This document shows, piece by piece, positions 1 to 8,300 of a DNA stretch of 11,866 nucleotides. The notes under the pieces were generated by a model. It did no database searches and was not told where the DNA came from. It saw only the letters and a program-made list of their open reading frames with translations. The DNA is from Bacteroidales bacterium. GTDB lineage: Bacteria > Bacteroidota > Bacteroidia > Bacteroidales > JAOZVK01. Numbering within the stretch: the stretch's first letter is position 1; the number at the start of each line of letters is the position of its first letter. The stretch covers positions 1-11,866 of the forward strand of contig JAOZVK010000024.1 of the NCBI GenBank assembly GCA_029938185.1, in the 5' to 3' direction. The position numbers and the translations under genes were made by a program.

Positions 1-160
1 TACTTCACTATATTGAGTGCTGCAAACAAGTGATTTGTGCAATATTTAAGTAAGTACAGCTCTTATTTTTATATTTATTTCTTTAAAACTATTCAATCCA
101 TTAAATGCTCAGCATAAACAAGAAATACTTTCGGAAAATCAGTTTTCTGTTCCAAAAAAC

Positions 161-802
161 ATGGGAGATAGTTTATTTGTAAGAAATACCAGTAACAATA
201 CGATAGAAACAAGTAGTGTTGATACAATAAATAAAGACACAATTTTATTTAATACTTTTAATATATTAAACGACAAATGTATTCATAGAAATGGTTCTTG
301 GTCATTTGCAACCGACCCAGAAGGCGAAGATATGGGAAGTTCGTATGGTACACCACACAACAGAGTAATAAAAACAATATACCCTAAACTTAACGGAAGT
401 ACAACAATTGCAAACCAAGAAATGTTGATTTCTTTTAGTGTTAAAAATGTATATAACAGATCTTTATATTTTTCAAGTTTTATTGTAAAAGTTATCAAAA
501 CATATAATGCTAAGGCTGAACAGAGTAAATACAATTTGTATGAAACACGAAGCGATAATGAATTAAAATTATCAGTTGTTACATTAAATAACAAGAAAAA
601 CTATTATCCATCCACTACCTATAAAGAACCTATTAGTGTCAATGGTGCTTTAATTTGTAATGTGAAAATAACAGGCGATAACAGTTGTAAAGATTTAATA
701 TACAACTTTAAAATAATTATAGATTTTATTGATGATAGTGGAAATCATTACTCAAAAGAATCGGATAAGAGTTATTTTATTGCTTTTAAAAACAAAAAAT
801 AG
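161..802 (+). CDS. Secreted hypothetical protein, 213 aa from first ATG; N-terminus uncertain
   Basis: I do not recognise the family. The first usable ATG gives 213 residues, apparently a soluble, beta-rich protein with alternating hydrophobic and polar residues and no internal membrane segment. A region near residues 46-65 (HNRVIKTIYP and nearby) and the C-terminal ITGDN/IIIDFIDDSG stretch are the most structured-looking parts. The same frame stays open back to position 50 (stop TAA at 47-49). That upstream part reads ALIFIFISLKLFNPLNAQ and then polar residues, which is a convincing signal peptide ending in an A-Q cleavage-like site. No ATG, GTG or TTG lies in frame between 50 and 160. The functional protein was therefore probably exported and about 35 residues longer, with the original start lost, shifted, or replaced by a rare start such as ATT or ATA. 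It is followed directly by a small mobile-element-like insertion. Confidence 0.7.
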   Translation: MGDSLFVRNTSNNTIETSSVDTINKDTILFNTFNILNDKCIHRNGSWSFATDPEGEDMGSSYGTPHNRVIKTIYPKLNGSTTIANQEMLISFSVKNVYNRSLYFSSFIVKVIKTYNAKAEQSKYNLYETRSDNELKLSVVTLNNKKNYYPSTTYKEPISVNGALICNVKITGDNSCKDLIYNFKIIIDFIDDSGNHYSKESDKSYFIAFKNKK

Positions 803-813
803 ATACTTTGAGC

Positions 814-938
814 GGCTACACGTATAGTATTGGACATTATTTTATTTTTTGACAGGATTTACAGGATTAACAGGATTGATTTTTATCGTGTTACGAAATA
901 CCTGATAAACAAGACTGTCCAACTTCTGACGGGTAGCC
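814..938. mobile_element. MITE-like 125-bp insertion with 8-bp target duplication
   Basis: The left end reads GGCTAC-N10-TTGGACA (814-836). The right end is its inverted counterpart, TGTCCAA-N10-GTAGCC (916-938), with the same 10-nt spacing; 16 of the 23 positions match. The perfect direct repeat CTTTGAGC lies immediately outside each end, at 806-813 and 939-946. This is the classic signature of a transposed element with a target-site duplication. It is too short to encode a transposase, so it must have been mobilised in trans. An 8-bp duplication and ends starting with GG fit the IS1595/IS1016 (Merlin-type) group, but that assignment is inference. The element sits four bases after the stop of the upstream gene. 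Confidence 0.75.
852..878. repeat. Three 9-bp units ACAGGATTN
   Basis: ACAGGATT occurs at 852-859, 861-868 and 870-877, each followed by one variable base (T, A, G). From memory, this short tandem motif recurs between genes of many Bacteroidota. Here it lies inside the MITE-like insertion. In one frame it encodes an R-I-x repeat, but no real gene runs through it. Confidence 0.75.
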
Positions 939-979
939 CTTTGAGCTTTTTAAATATTGCATAGACATAGCCAATAGTT

Positions 980-1013
980 TTTAAGGTCTTCTACCTATTT
1001 TATCCTGCTTACG
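980..1013. repeat. Dispersed 34-bp repeat, copy A
   Basis: This sequence matches 8573-8606 at 28 of 34 positions. It contains AAGGTCTTC, ACCTATTT and GCTTACG blocks and can form a small hairpin (AGGT with ACCT). Copy A lies upstream of the first CHAT gene and copy B just downstream of the second, so the two bracket the CHAT locus in direct orientation. Confidence 0.55.
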
Positions 1014-1018
1014 TTCCC

Positions 1019-1048
1019 TTTGTAAACTTGTGTTAATTAGCAACTTTG
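1019..1048 (+). promoter_or_regulatory. Candidate Bacteroidota promoter for the first CHAT gene
   Basis: TTTG at 1019-1022 is followed after 18 nt by CAACTTTG at 1041-1048. That is one base from the Bacteroidota minus-7 consensus TAnnTTTG, with proper spacing from the minus-33 TTTG. Transcription would begin around 1053-1056, leaving a short leader before the ATG at 1071. Confidence 0.4.
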
Positions 1049-1070
1049 TAAAAAGTAAATAACATATAAT

Positions 1071-3902
1071 ATGAAATATATACAAAAAATAATAATTTGC
1101 ATTGCATTATGCCTTTTTTTTAATAATACTTTTTCGCAAAACAATGCAAATGATTTAAGAGAAGAAAGTGTAAGATATTATAACAAAGGCGATATTAAAA
1201 ATGCAATTAAATATGCAGAAGATGCTCTAATGTTGGCTAAAAAACAATATGGAAACAGAAGCTTTTTATATGCTTTTATACGAAATCAGTTAAACTTTAT
1301 TTACATAATGTCTGGAAGGCTGAATAAAGCCAAAATAGGCTGTATTGAAAATAACAAACTACTTACACAGCTCATAAAAAAAAATAAAAAACAATATTAT
1401 GGATTATACAAAAATTCGGTAAATATATTAACAAATTATTATAATTCGGTTGGTGGATATTACCATGAAATAGACAGTTTGTTGGAATTAACACTTAAAT
1501 TTCACACAAAAAACTCACGTAACTATACAATAACAATAAATAACTTAGCAGAGCATAATAGAAAATATGGAAAATATCATAAAGCAGAGCCTCTGTTTTT
1601 GAAAAGTATAGAGTTATATGAAAAAAATAAAGTTAAAAATACCGAGTATGCAACTATGATTAACAATTTAGGATTATTGTATTATGAAATTGGAAGGTAT
1701 AACAAAGCCGAATATTATTATAAAACATCATTAGAAATACTTAAAAATACAAAACATTCATATAATACCAAAAAAGTATACTCAAATGTAAGTAATAATC
1801 TGGTATATATTTATAATAAACAAAGAAAATTTGATAAAGCATTATTAATGCTTTTTAAAAATACACAAATAACTGATAAAAATTCAATTGAATATTTACA
1901 TATAATAAATAATGTTGCACAAACATATTTACTGAATGGTGATTATAATTTAGCAAAAATATTTTTTGAGAGAGTTGTTGATTTATGCAAAAAACGTAAA
2001 CATACTAAAAGTCAGATTTATATAAGTTCATTACTTAACATAGCTAATATATATAACCATAATAATAACTTTGAAAAAGCTGAAATATTTAATAAAAAAG
2101 GGATGTTATTAATAGAACAAAACAAAGGAATAAATAATGATCTTAATTTCAATGTTTTTAATAATCTTGCTGATTTATACTATAAAAAAAAAGATTATAA
2201 AAAAGCTAATGATTATTTTTTAAAAGCCTCAAATAGTATTAACCAACAAACAAAATATAATTTCAGAATTTTAAGTGAAAAGGAAAAATTTTCTTACATT
2301 AAAAAAACTAATTTTTACATAAATACATATCAAAACTTTGCTTTCGATTATCACAAAAAAACACCAAAAATAACTGGAGATGTTTTTAATAATTTGCTTT
2401 TTCACAAAAAACTTATTCTATTTAATACACGCTCATTACAACAGCTTATAAATAATTCTAAAGACTCGGCACTTCAAAATAATTATTATAAACTGTATAA
2501 TACAAAACAAAAAATTTCTAATAATTTCATACAAACAATTAATAAACAACTGTATGTAGAAGTTGAAAATTTGGAGAAAAAAATATTACAACGTTTAAAT
2601 ATTTTATATCCAAACAAAAAAAATAGTTCTAAAGCAACAAACTACAAAGATTTACAAAACACTTTAATCAATGACGAAGCTATTATTGAGTTTACTAATT
2701 TTACAAGATATTTTAAAGGCAAATGGACAGATACTTTATATTATTGTGCATTAGTTCTTCGTAAAAATTATAAGTATCCAAAGCTTGTGTTTTTAAGTAC
2801 CGAAAGGTCTTTAAAAAAAATATTAAAACGGAAACCATACGAACAAAATGATGCAAGATATATAACAAATCTTTACAATAATGATTCGAAAGCAGAAGGA
2901 AGAGGAGCTAAATTATATGATTTAATTTGGTCAAAAATTGATACTTTATTGCCAAATATTAAGCGGGTATATATTTCGCCAACTGCTTTGTTGTATAATA
3001 TTTCTTTTTCGGCTTTGGCTATCAATAATACAAGCTGTTTAAAAGATAAATATGAAATTAATTACCTTACAAGTTCTCAAAATGCAATAAATAAAACTTT
3101 GTATTTTAAGGAAATAAACTCGGCATCTTTGTTTGGTGGTATTATTTATAATGCAGATAGTTTGGCTCTACTATCGGCAATAAAAAATTATAAAGAAAAC
3201 AATCTACAAACTGTTCGCTCCACTTTTGATAGTGAAAAAAACAAAATATCTTTAAAATACTTACCAAGTACTCTTAAAGAAATAGAAAACATTAAAAAAT
3301 TATTTACAAAACATAATAAAAAAGCTGATATATTTGCAGGTGTAAATGCTAATGAAGAAGCATTTAATAATACAATGTTTACACAACCCGATTTATTGCA
3401 TATAGGCACACATGGCTATTATTTATCGCAAGAAAAAGCAAACCATCGAAATATGTTTTCTCCTCTGCACAATTTGCATACTATTGATAGATCATTGTTC
3501 CGCTCTGGTTTATTTTTGGCAGGTTCGCAGCGAACAATTGATGGAAAAACAGCATTAAAAAATTGTGGCGATGGAATTCTCAACTCCTATGAAATATCCA
3601 TGCATCAGTTAAACAAAACTCGTTTGGTGGTTCTGTCTGCTTGCCAAACAGGCTTGGGCGATGTTGCAGGAAGTGAGGGTATTATTGGTTTAAGAAGAGC
3701 ATTCAAAACAGCAGGAGTCGATTATATGATTCTTGCTCTATGGGAAGTTCCGTCTTATACCACAATGGAGTTTATGAATTTGTTTTACAAATATTTTACT
3801 GAAGGCGAAAAAATAGAAACAGCATTCTCAAAAGCACAAAACAAAATGTATAAAACATATAAACTACCATACTATTGGGCGGGATTTGTTTTGCTTAAAT
3901 AG
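1071..3902 (+). CDS. Secreted TPR-CHAT protein (caspase-like protease), copy 1
   Basis: A 943-residue protein. Residues 1-22 form a signal peptide (positive start, hydrophobic IIICIALCLFF core, cleavage near FSQ), so it should act in the periplasm or envelope. About seven TPR helices-pairs follow, around 31-64, 152-185, 193-226, 236-269, 276-309, 317-350 and 360-393, showing the usual spacing (for example NNLGLLYYEIGRYNKAEYYY). A linking helical region runs from about 400 to 540. The C-terminal CHAT domain (about 545-943) carries the expected motifs: HIGTHG with H777/H781, and LSACQTG with C858. H781 and C858 are the likely catalytic pair, so the protease looks intact. CHAT domains are clan CD, caspase-like peptidases, and TPRs usually sense or bind a partner. 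The substrate is unknown. The last 521 residues align without gaps to the second copy at 5352-8561. Confidence 0.93.
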   Translation: MKYIQKIIICIALCLFFNNTFSQNNANDLREESVRYYNKGDIKNAIKYAEDALMLAKKQYGNRSFLYAFIRNQLNFIYIMSGRLNKAKIGCIENNKLLTQLIKKNKKQYYGLYKNSVNILTNYYNSVGGYYHEIDSLLELTLKFHTKNSRNYTITINNLAEHNRKYGKYHKAEPLFLKSIELYEKNKVKNTEYATMINNLGLLYYEIGRYNKAEYYYKTSLEILKNTKHSYNTKKVYSNVSNNLVYIYNKQRKFDKALLMLFKNTQITDKNSIEYLHIINNVAQTYLLNGDYNLAKIFFERVVDLCKKRKHTKSQIYISSLLNIANIYNHNNNFEKAEIFNKKGMLLIEQNKGINNDLNFNVFNNLADLYYKKKDYKKANDYFLKASNSINQQTKYNFRILSEKEKFSYIKKTNFYINTYQNFAFDYHKKTPKITGDVFNNLLFHKKLILFNTRSLQQLINNSKDSALQNNYYKLYNTKQKISNNFIQTINKQLYVEVENLEKKILQRLNILYPNKKNSSKATNYKDLQNTLINDEAIIEFTNFTRYFKGKWTDTLYYCALVLRKNYKYPKLVFLSTERSLKKILKRKPYEQNDARYITNLYNNDSKAEGRGAKLYDLIWSKIDTLLPNIKRVYISPTALLYNISFSALAINNTSCLKDKYEINYLTSSQNAINKTLYFKEINSASLFGGIIYNADSLALLSAIKNYKENNLQTVRSTFDSEKNKISLKYLPSTLKEIENIKKLFTKHNKKADIFAGVNANEEAFNNTMFTQPDLLHIGTHGYYLSQEKANHRNMFSPLHNLHTIDRSLFRSGLFLAGSQRTIDGKTALKNCGDGILNSYEISMHQLNKTRLVVLSACQTGLGDVAGSEGIIGLRRAFKTAGVDYMILALWEVPSYTTMEFMNLFYKYFTEGEKIETAFSKAQNKMYKTYKLPYYWAGFVLLK

Positions 3903-4042
3903 GTATAAGGAGTTAAAAGTTAAAAAGCTAAAAGTTAATTCTACTAAAAATAAGAGGTTTAGCATTCAATTTATTTTAGTTCAAAAAAATAAAATGGAAG
4001 AGTAAGCCAAAGTAAATTAGTAAGTCGTAAATTTTTAAAATT

Positions 4043-4426
4043 ATGGAATTAGATATTACACTTAACAAGACAAATAAAATATCAAAAAAAGAATTATTAC
4101 GCTTTATTCTTTTTTTGTTGCTGTTTTTAGGAATCGTTTTTTCTACTGCAATGTTTATTCAATATATGCATGAGAACAATAATAAAGAACAAAATGAAAA
4201 TAAGTGGGAAAAGAATAGTGGAAAAAGTGGCAAACACAAAAACGTTAATGCCAAAAAGGCAGCAAAAGAAAAATGGTTAAAAGCTAAAGAACGTTTACAG
4301 CAGTTGAAACAACAAAAACGGACAAAAGAAATTGCAAAACAAATACGTAAAGCGGAAAATGAAGTAAAACACTGGTTAAAGAAAATGAATGAAACTGGTG
4401 AAACCCATAGGAGACAAGGAAAATAA
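4043..4426 (+). CDS. Small membrane-anchored, lysine-rich protein with toxin-tip-like C-terminus
   Basis: A 127-residue protein. One membrane helix (about 19-41, LLRFILFLLLFLGIVFSTAM) follows a positively charged start, and there is no cleavage site, so it is likely a membrane anchor. Residues 44-75 form a low-complexity N/K/G linker. Residues 76-118 are a very basic, helical, coiled-coil-like stretch. The end, HWLKKMNETGETHRR then QGK, resembles a recurrent C-terminal motif (HW..K....GE.H.R..KG) that I know from polymorphic toxin tips of Bacteroidota and Firmicutes. This is pattern memory, not a search result. An immunity-like gene begins 13 nt downstream, as expected for a toxin-immunity pair. 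What is odd is that the tip is free-standing and membrane-anchored instead of sitting on a large secreted carrier. Alternatively it is simply a small basic envelope protein. Confidence 0.8.
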   Translation: MELDITLNKTNKISKKELLRFILFLLLFLGIVFSTAMFIQYMHENNNKEQNENKWEKNSGKSGKHKNVNAKKAAKEKWLKAKERLQQLKQQKRTKEIAKQIRKAENEVKHWLKKMNETGETHRRQGK

Positions 4427-4439
4427 AAACTAAAAAGTC

Positions 4440-4922
4440 ATGGAATATAACTTTATACCCTGCAAAAATTTTGGAAAAATATCATTTGCAGATACAGAAA
4501 ATGATATTTTAAATAAAATTGGTAAACCCAAGTATATTAATACTGAAATATACGAAGACGAGGATAACTATGATAAAACAATTTATTACGAATATCCAAA
4601 TTTTGGTGTAAGTATTAAATTTAACTATTACAATAATGAATATCATGGCTTAACAATTTCAAGTAAAAAGGCATTCTTAAATAAAAAAAATTTGTATAAA
4701 TTAGATAAGAATGAGATTATTACAGACGTTGAACAGATTTATAAACAAATGAAACTGCCTTTTAATCCGGAAATTGAAACACATGATATGGTAGAATACA
4801 AGGAAAGTAAATATGATTTCGATGAAATTGGTGTATCAATGTGGTTTTCGAATAATACATTGAATGATATTTATTTTACAGCACCTGGTTATGAAATTGG
4901 AAATGTGATAACGTATAGATAA
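4440..4922 (+). CDS. Immunity-like acidic protein, 160 aa
   Basis: No signal peptide or membrane segment, so cytoplasmic. It is fairly acidic (EIYEDEDNYD near 37-46) and beside a very basic neighbour, a charge match often seen in toxin-immunity pairs. It has two similar halves. The first contains GKISFADTENDILNKIGKPK (about 12-31) and then Y-Y-E-Y...FGVSIKFNYYNN. The second has YDFDEIGVSMWFSNNTLNDI. The pattern 'signal of a conserved Gly, a D/E-x-x-L helix, GKP, then an aromatic strand followed by GV/L-x-x-F' resembles small immunity proteins of polymorphic toxins in Bacteroidota. I cannot name the family. It starts 13 nt after the preceding stop, so the two are almost certainly co-transcribed. 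A role as partner or inhibitor of the 4043-4426 product is inferred. Confidence 0.82.
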   Translation: MEYNFIPCKNFGKISFADTENDILNKIGKPKYINTEIYEDEDNYDKTIYYEYPNFGVSIKFNYYNNEYHGLTISSKKAFLNKKNLYKLDKNEIITDVEQIYKQMKLPFNPEIETHDMVEYKESKYDFDEIGVSMWFSNNTLNDIYFTAPGYEIGNVITYR

Positions 4923-5141
4923 ACAGACAAGTGCCTATGGCAGTCCGCAGTTGATAGTAGGCTAATGCAAGAGAAGAAAAGTCTGAGTAAAAATGGCTGA
5001 AGACTGTGAACTATTTCTGTTAGTTTTTTTGCGACTGTTAAGATCTTTCGTTTAGACCACAATTAAAAATTGGCGGTGGTTTATGTACCACAATACTAAT
5101 TAAACGCAATCAAAAGTCTGATAGGACGAACTATTGTAAAA

Positions 5142-5159
5142 CCACAACGATAGTTGTGG
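5142..5159. repeat. Perfect hairpin CCACAAC-GATA-GTTGTGG
   Basis: Seven-bp perfect stem (5142-5148 with 5153-5159) and a four-base loop. Read on the minus strand it is followed by TTTTAC, so it could act as a weak minus-strand terminator. Read on the plus strand it is followed by an A-rich run. Its arms belong to the ACCACAA word cluster of this spacer. Confidence 0.5.
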
Positions 5160-5203
5160 GAAAAAATATGTTTTACATTGTGGTTTAAAAATAGTTACCG
5201 TTT

Positions 5204-5236
5204 AACTTTGACAAAGTTTAAAACTTTGTCAAAGTT
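5204..5236. repeat. 33-nt perfect palindrome built of AACTTTGWCAAAGTT
   Basis: Arms 5204-5219 and 5221-5236 are exact reverse complements around one central A. Each arm is itself a near-palindrome, AACTTTG-A/T-CAAAGTT. From memory this motif is common between genes in Bacteroidota. It may be a bidirectional terminator, a repeat element, or a protein-binding site. There is no T-run after it on the plus strand. Confidence 0.75.
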
Positions 5237-5351
5237 GGACTTACGTAATTAAAAAATGTAAATTTATAACCGTTTGCAGTATATACCTTAAAAGGTTCAA
5301 TGATACAATTATACAAAATGTAACTAAGTTTTTCAATAAAAATAAAATACA

Positions 5352-8300
5352 ATGAAATATATACAAAGAATAATAATATGCATTAGCATTTTGTTTTTAA
5401 CAAATGATCTGTATGCACAGGATATAGAGAAAATTGATAAGTTGTTAAAAAAAATGGAACTATGCTATAAAGAAAAAAGATTAGATAGTGCAATAATATA
5501 TGCAAAGCAGGCTTTAGCTGAGGTAGAAAATATTTTAGGAAAAAAAAGTTATGGATACACGTTGATATTAAATTTTATAAATAAAATTTATTTAAAAGCA
5601 GGCGAAATTAATAAGGCAAAGAATGGTTGTATAGAAAATTATAACTTATTAAAAGAGTTAGTAAAAAAAGATAAAAAACAATATATAGGTATATATCAAG
5701 TAGCTTTAGATTTATTAATGCGCTATTACAATAAAATAGGAAATCAATTAGAAGCTGCTAAGTTGCTTTTTGAGAAAGACAATTTGTACACACAAGATAT
5801 GACGAAAACTGACAAGTTATTTTTTAAATCAGTAATATGCGCTAAAGAAAAAAGATTAGATAGTGCAATAATATATGCACAACAGGCTTTAGTTGAGGTA
5901 AAAAATAAATTAGGAAAAAAAAATAATGTATACACAAAGATATTAAATTTCTTAAATTTCAGATATATGGAAATTGGTGAAATTAATAAAGCAAGGAATG
6001 GCAGTATAGAAAATTATAACTTATTAAAAGAGTTAGTAAAAAAAGATAAAAAACAGTATACAGAATTATATAAATGGGCTTTACTTTTATTAGGAAGCTA
6101 TTACAATGAAATAGGAAATCAAGTAGAGTTTGATAAGTTGCTTAATGAACAAGCCAATTATTTTCCTAAAAACACATTAGAATATGCTGGGTATCTTGGT
6201 AGTTTGGCACTAAGTTATGAGAGAAAAGGTAATAATGCTAAGGCAGAAGCTTTGTTATTAGAAAGTATGAAAAAACAAAAAAAACATGATGGAGATTCCA
6301 TTGAATATGCAGGAACAGTTAGTAATTTGGCTGCCTTATATGCAAGTCTTGGTTTGTTTGACAAAGCCGAAAGATATATTCTTGTAGCCAAAAATGTGTT
6401 AGAAAAAACAAATAATATAAATACAAGAAGCAACTACACCCACGCTATAACACATAATCTTGCACTTATTTATTGTGAGCAAAAGAAATACGATAAAGCA
6501 ATGCAAATATTTGTCAGAAATAGAAAATTTGCTAAAAAGCATACTAAGCTATATATTTCTGCTACTTACTCAATGGCTTCATTGTATTCAAAAATGAATA
6601 AAAAAGAAAAATCTGAAAAATATTTGAATGAAACTATTGAATTAAGTAAAAAATATTTTGGTACGAATAGTATGGTATATATTATTGCAACTAGTTCACT
6701 TGCAGCAAAGTATTTTGGAGAGGGCAAATATAAACTTGCTGAAAAGTATTTTAAAAAAAATATAGAATTAATAGAAAAAGCATATGGCAAAACACATAAT
6801 TTATATTTAGATATTTTAAAGAACTTAATAGTTTGCTATTATTATATGGGGGATTATAAATTGACAAATAAATATTTCCAACAATCTTTAACCATATTTA
6901 AAGATAGAATACAAAATAATTTTAGTATGTTAAATGAAAAAGAGAAATTTTTATACATTAAAGCTAATAATGAAGTTATCTCAGTTTATAAAAATTTTGC
7001 TTTCGATTATCACAAAAAAATACCAAAAGTAACTGGAGATGTTTTTAATAATTTACTTTTTCACAAAAAGCTTATTCTTTTTAATACACGCTCATTACAA
7101 CTACTTATAAACAATTCTAAAGATTCAGCACTTCAAAATACATATTATAGACTGTATAATACAAAACAAAAAATTGCTAATGATTTCACACAAACAATTA
7201 ATAAAAAACTGTATGCAGAAGTAGAAAATTTGGAGAAAAAAATATTAGAACGTTTAAATATTTTATATCCAAACAAAAAAAATAATGCTAAAGCAACAAA
7301 CTACAAAGAATTACAAAATAAACTAAACAAGAATGAAGCTATTGTTGAGTTTACACATTTTAAAAGACTTTCTAAAGATGAATTCACAGATACGTTGTAT
7401 TATTGTGCATTAGTTCTTCGTAAAAATTATAAGTATCCAAAGCTTGTATTTTTAAGTACCGAAAAAGCTTTAAAAAAAATATTAAAACGCAAACCATACG
7501 AACAAAAAGATGCAAGATATATAACAAATCTTTACAATAATGATTCGAAAGCAGAAGGCAGAGGAGGCAAATTATATGATTTAATTTGGTCAAAAATTGA
7601 TACTTTATTGTCAAATATTAAGCGAGTTTATATTTCGCCAACTGCTTTTTTGTATAATATTTCTTTTTCGGCTTTGGCTGTAAGTAATACAAGCTGTTTA
7701 AAAGATAAGTATGAAATTAATTACCTTACAAGTTCTCAAAATGCGATAAATAAAACTTTGTATTTTAAGGAAATAAATTCGGCATCTTTGTTTGGTGGTA
7801 TTATTTATAATGCTGATAGTTTGGCTCTGCTATCGGCAATAAAAAATTATAAAGAAAACAATCTACAAACTGTTCGCTCCACTTTTGATAGTGAAAAAAA
7901 CAAAATATCTTTAAAATACTTACCAAGTACTCTTAAAGAAATAGAAAACATTAAAAAATTATTTACAAAACATAATAAAAAAGCTGATATATTTTCAGGT
8001 GTAAATGCCAATGAAGAAGCATTTAATAATACAATGTTTACACAACCCGATTTATTACATATAGGCACACATGGCTATTACTTATCGCAAGAAAAAGCAA
8101 ACCATCGAAATATGTTTATTCCTTTGCACAATTTGCATACTATTGACAAATCGTTGTTCCGCTCTGGATTATTTTTGGCAGGTTCGCAGCGAACAATTGA
8201 TGGAAAAACAGCATTAGAAAATTGTGGCGATGGAATTCTTAATTCCTACGAAATATCCATGCATCAGTTAAACAAAACTCGTTTGGTTGTTCTATCTGCT

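Larger units (their letters stand above)
4923..5351. other. Noncoding 429-bp spacer with hairpins and repeated ACCACAA words
   Basis: No convincing gene is seen on either strand. ACCACAA occurs at 5056-5062, 5087-5093 and 5141-5147, and its complement TTGTGGT at 5178-5184. There is a perfect 7-bp hairpin at 5142-5159 and a 33-nt palindrome at 5204-5236. A well-formed promoter for the gene at 5352 is not obvious; TAAGTTTT at 5325-5332 is a weak minus-7 candidate without a good minus-33 partner. Confidence 0.6.

Noticed and set aside
3188..3409. Minus-strand open frame of about 73 codons, repeated almost identically at 7847-8068
   Set aside because: It lies opposite the CHAT domain of both paralogues. 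Its conservation simply reflects the near-identity of the coding strands.
3914..3938. TAAAAGTTAA direct repeat after CHAT copy 1
   Set aside because: Two copies of an AT-rich 10-mer in AT-rich spacer DNA; not distinguishable from low complexity.
4933..4962. GCCTA ... TAGGC pairing after the immunity-like gene
   Set aside because: Only five base pairs with a 20-nt loop and no T-run; too weak for a terminator or RNA call.
5110..5135. Hammerhead-like string CTGATA...CGAA
   Set aside because: The core CUGANGA and GAAA are not both present and flanking stems do not form.
5087..5184. Possible degenerate CRISPR or tracrRNA (TTGTGGTTT-like words as in type II-C repeats)
   Set aside because: No regular spacer length, no second full repeat, and no cas gene in the window.
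5744..6790. Several minus-strand open frames of 60-75 codons opposite CHAT copy 2
   Set aside because: They are shadows of an AT-rich coding strand; they have no promoter, no recognisable product, and overlap a well-supported gene.
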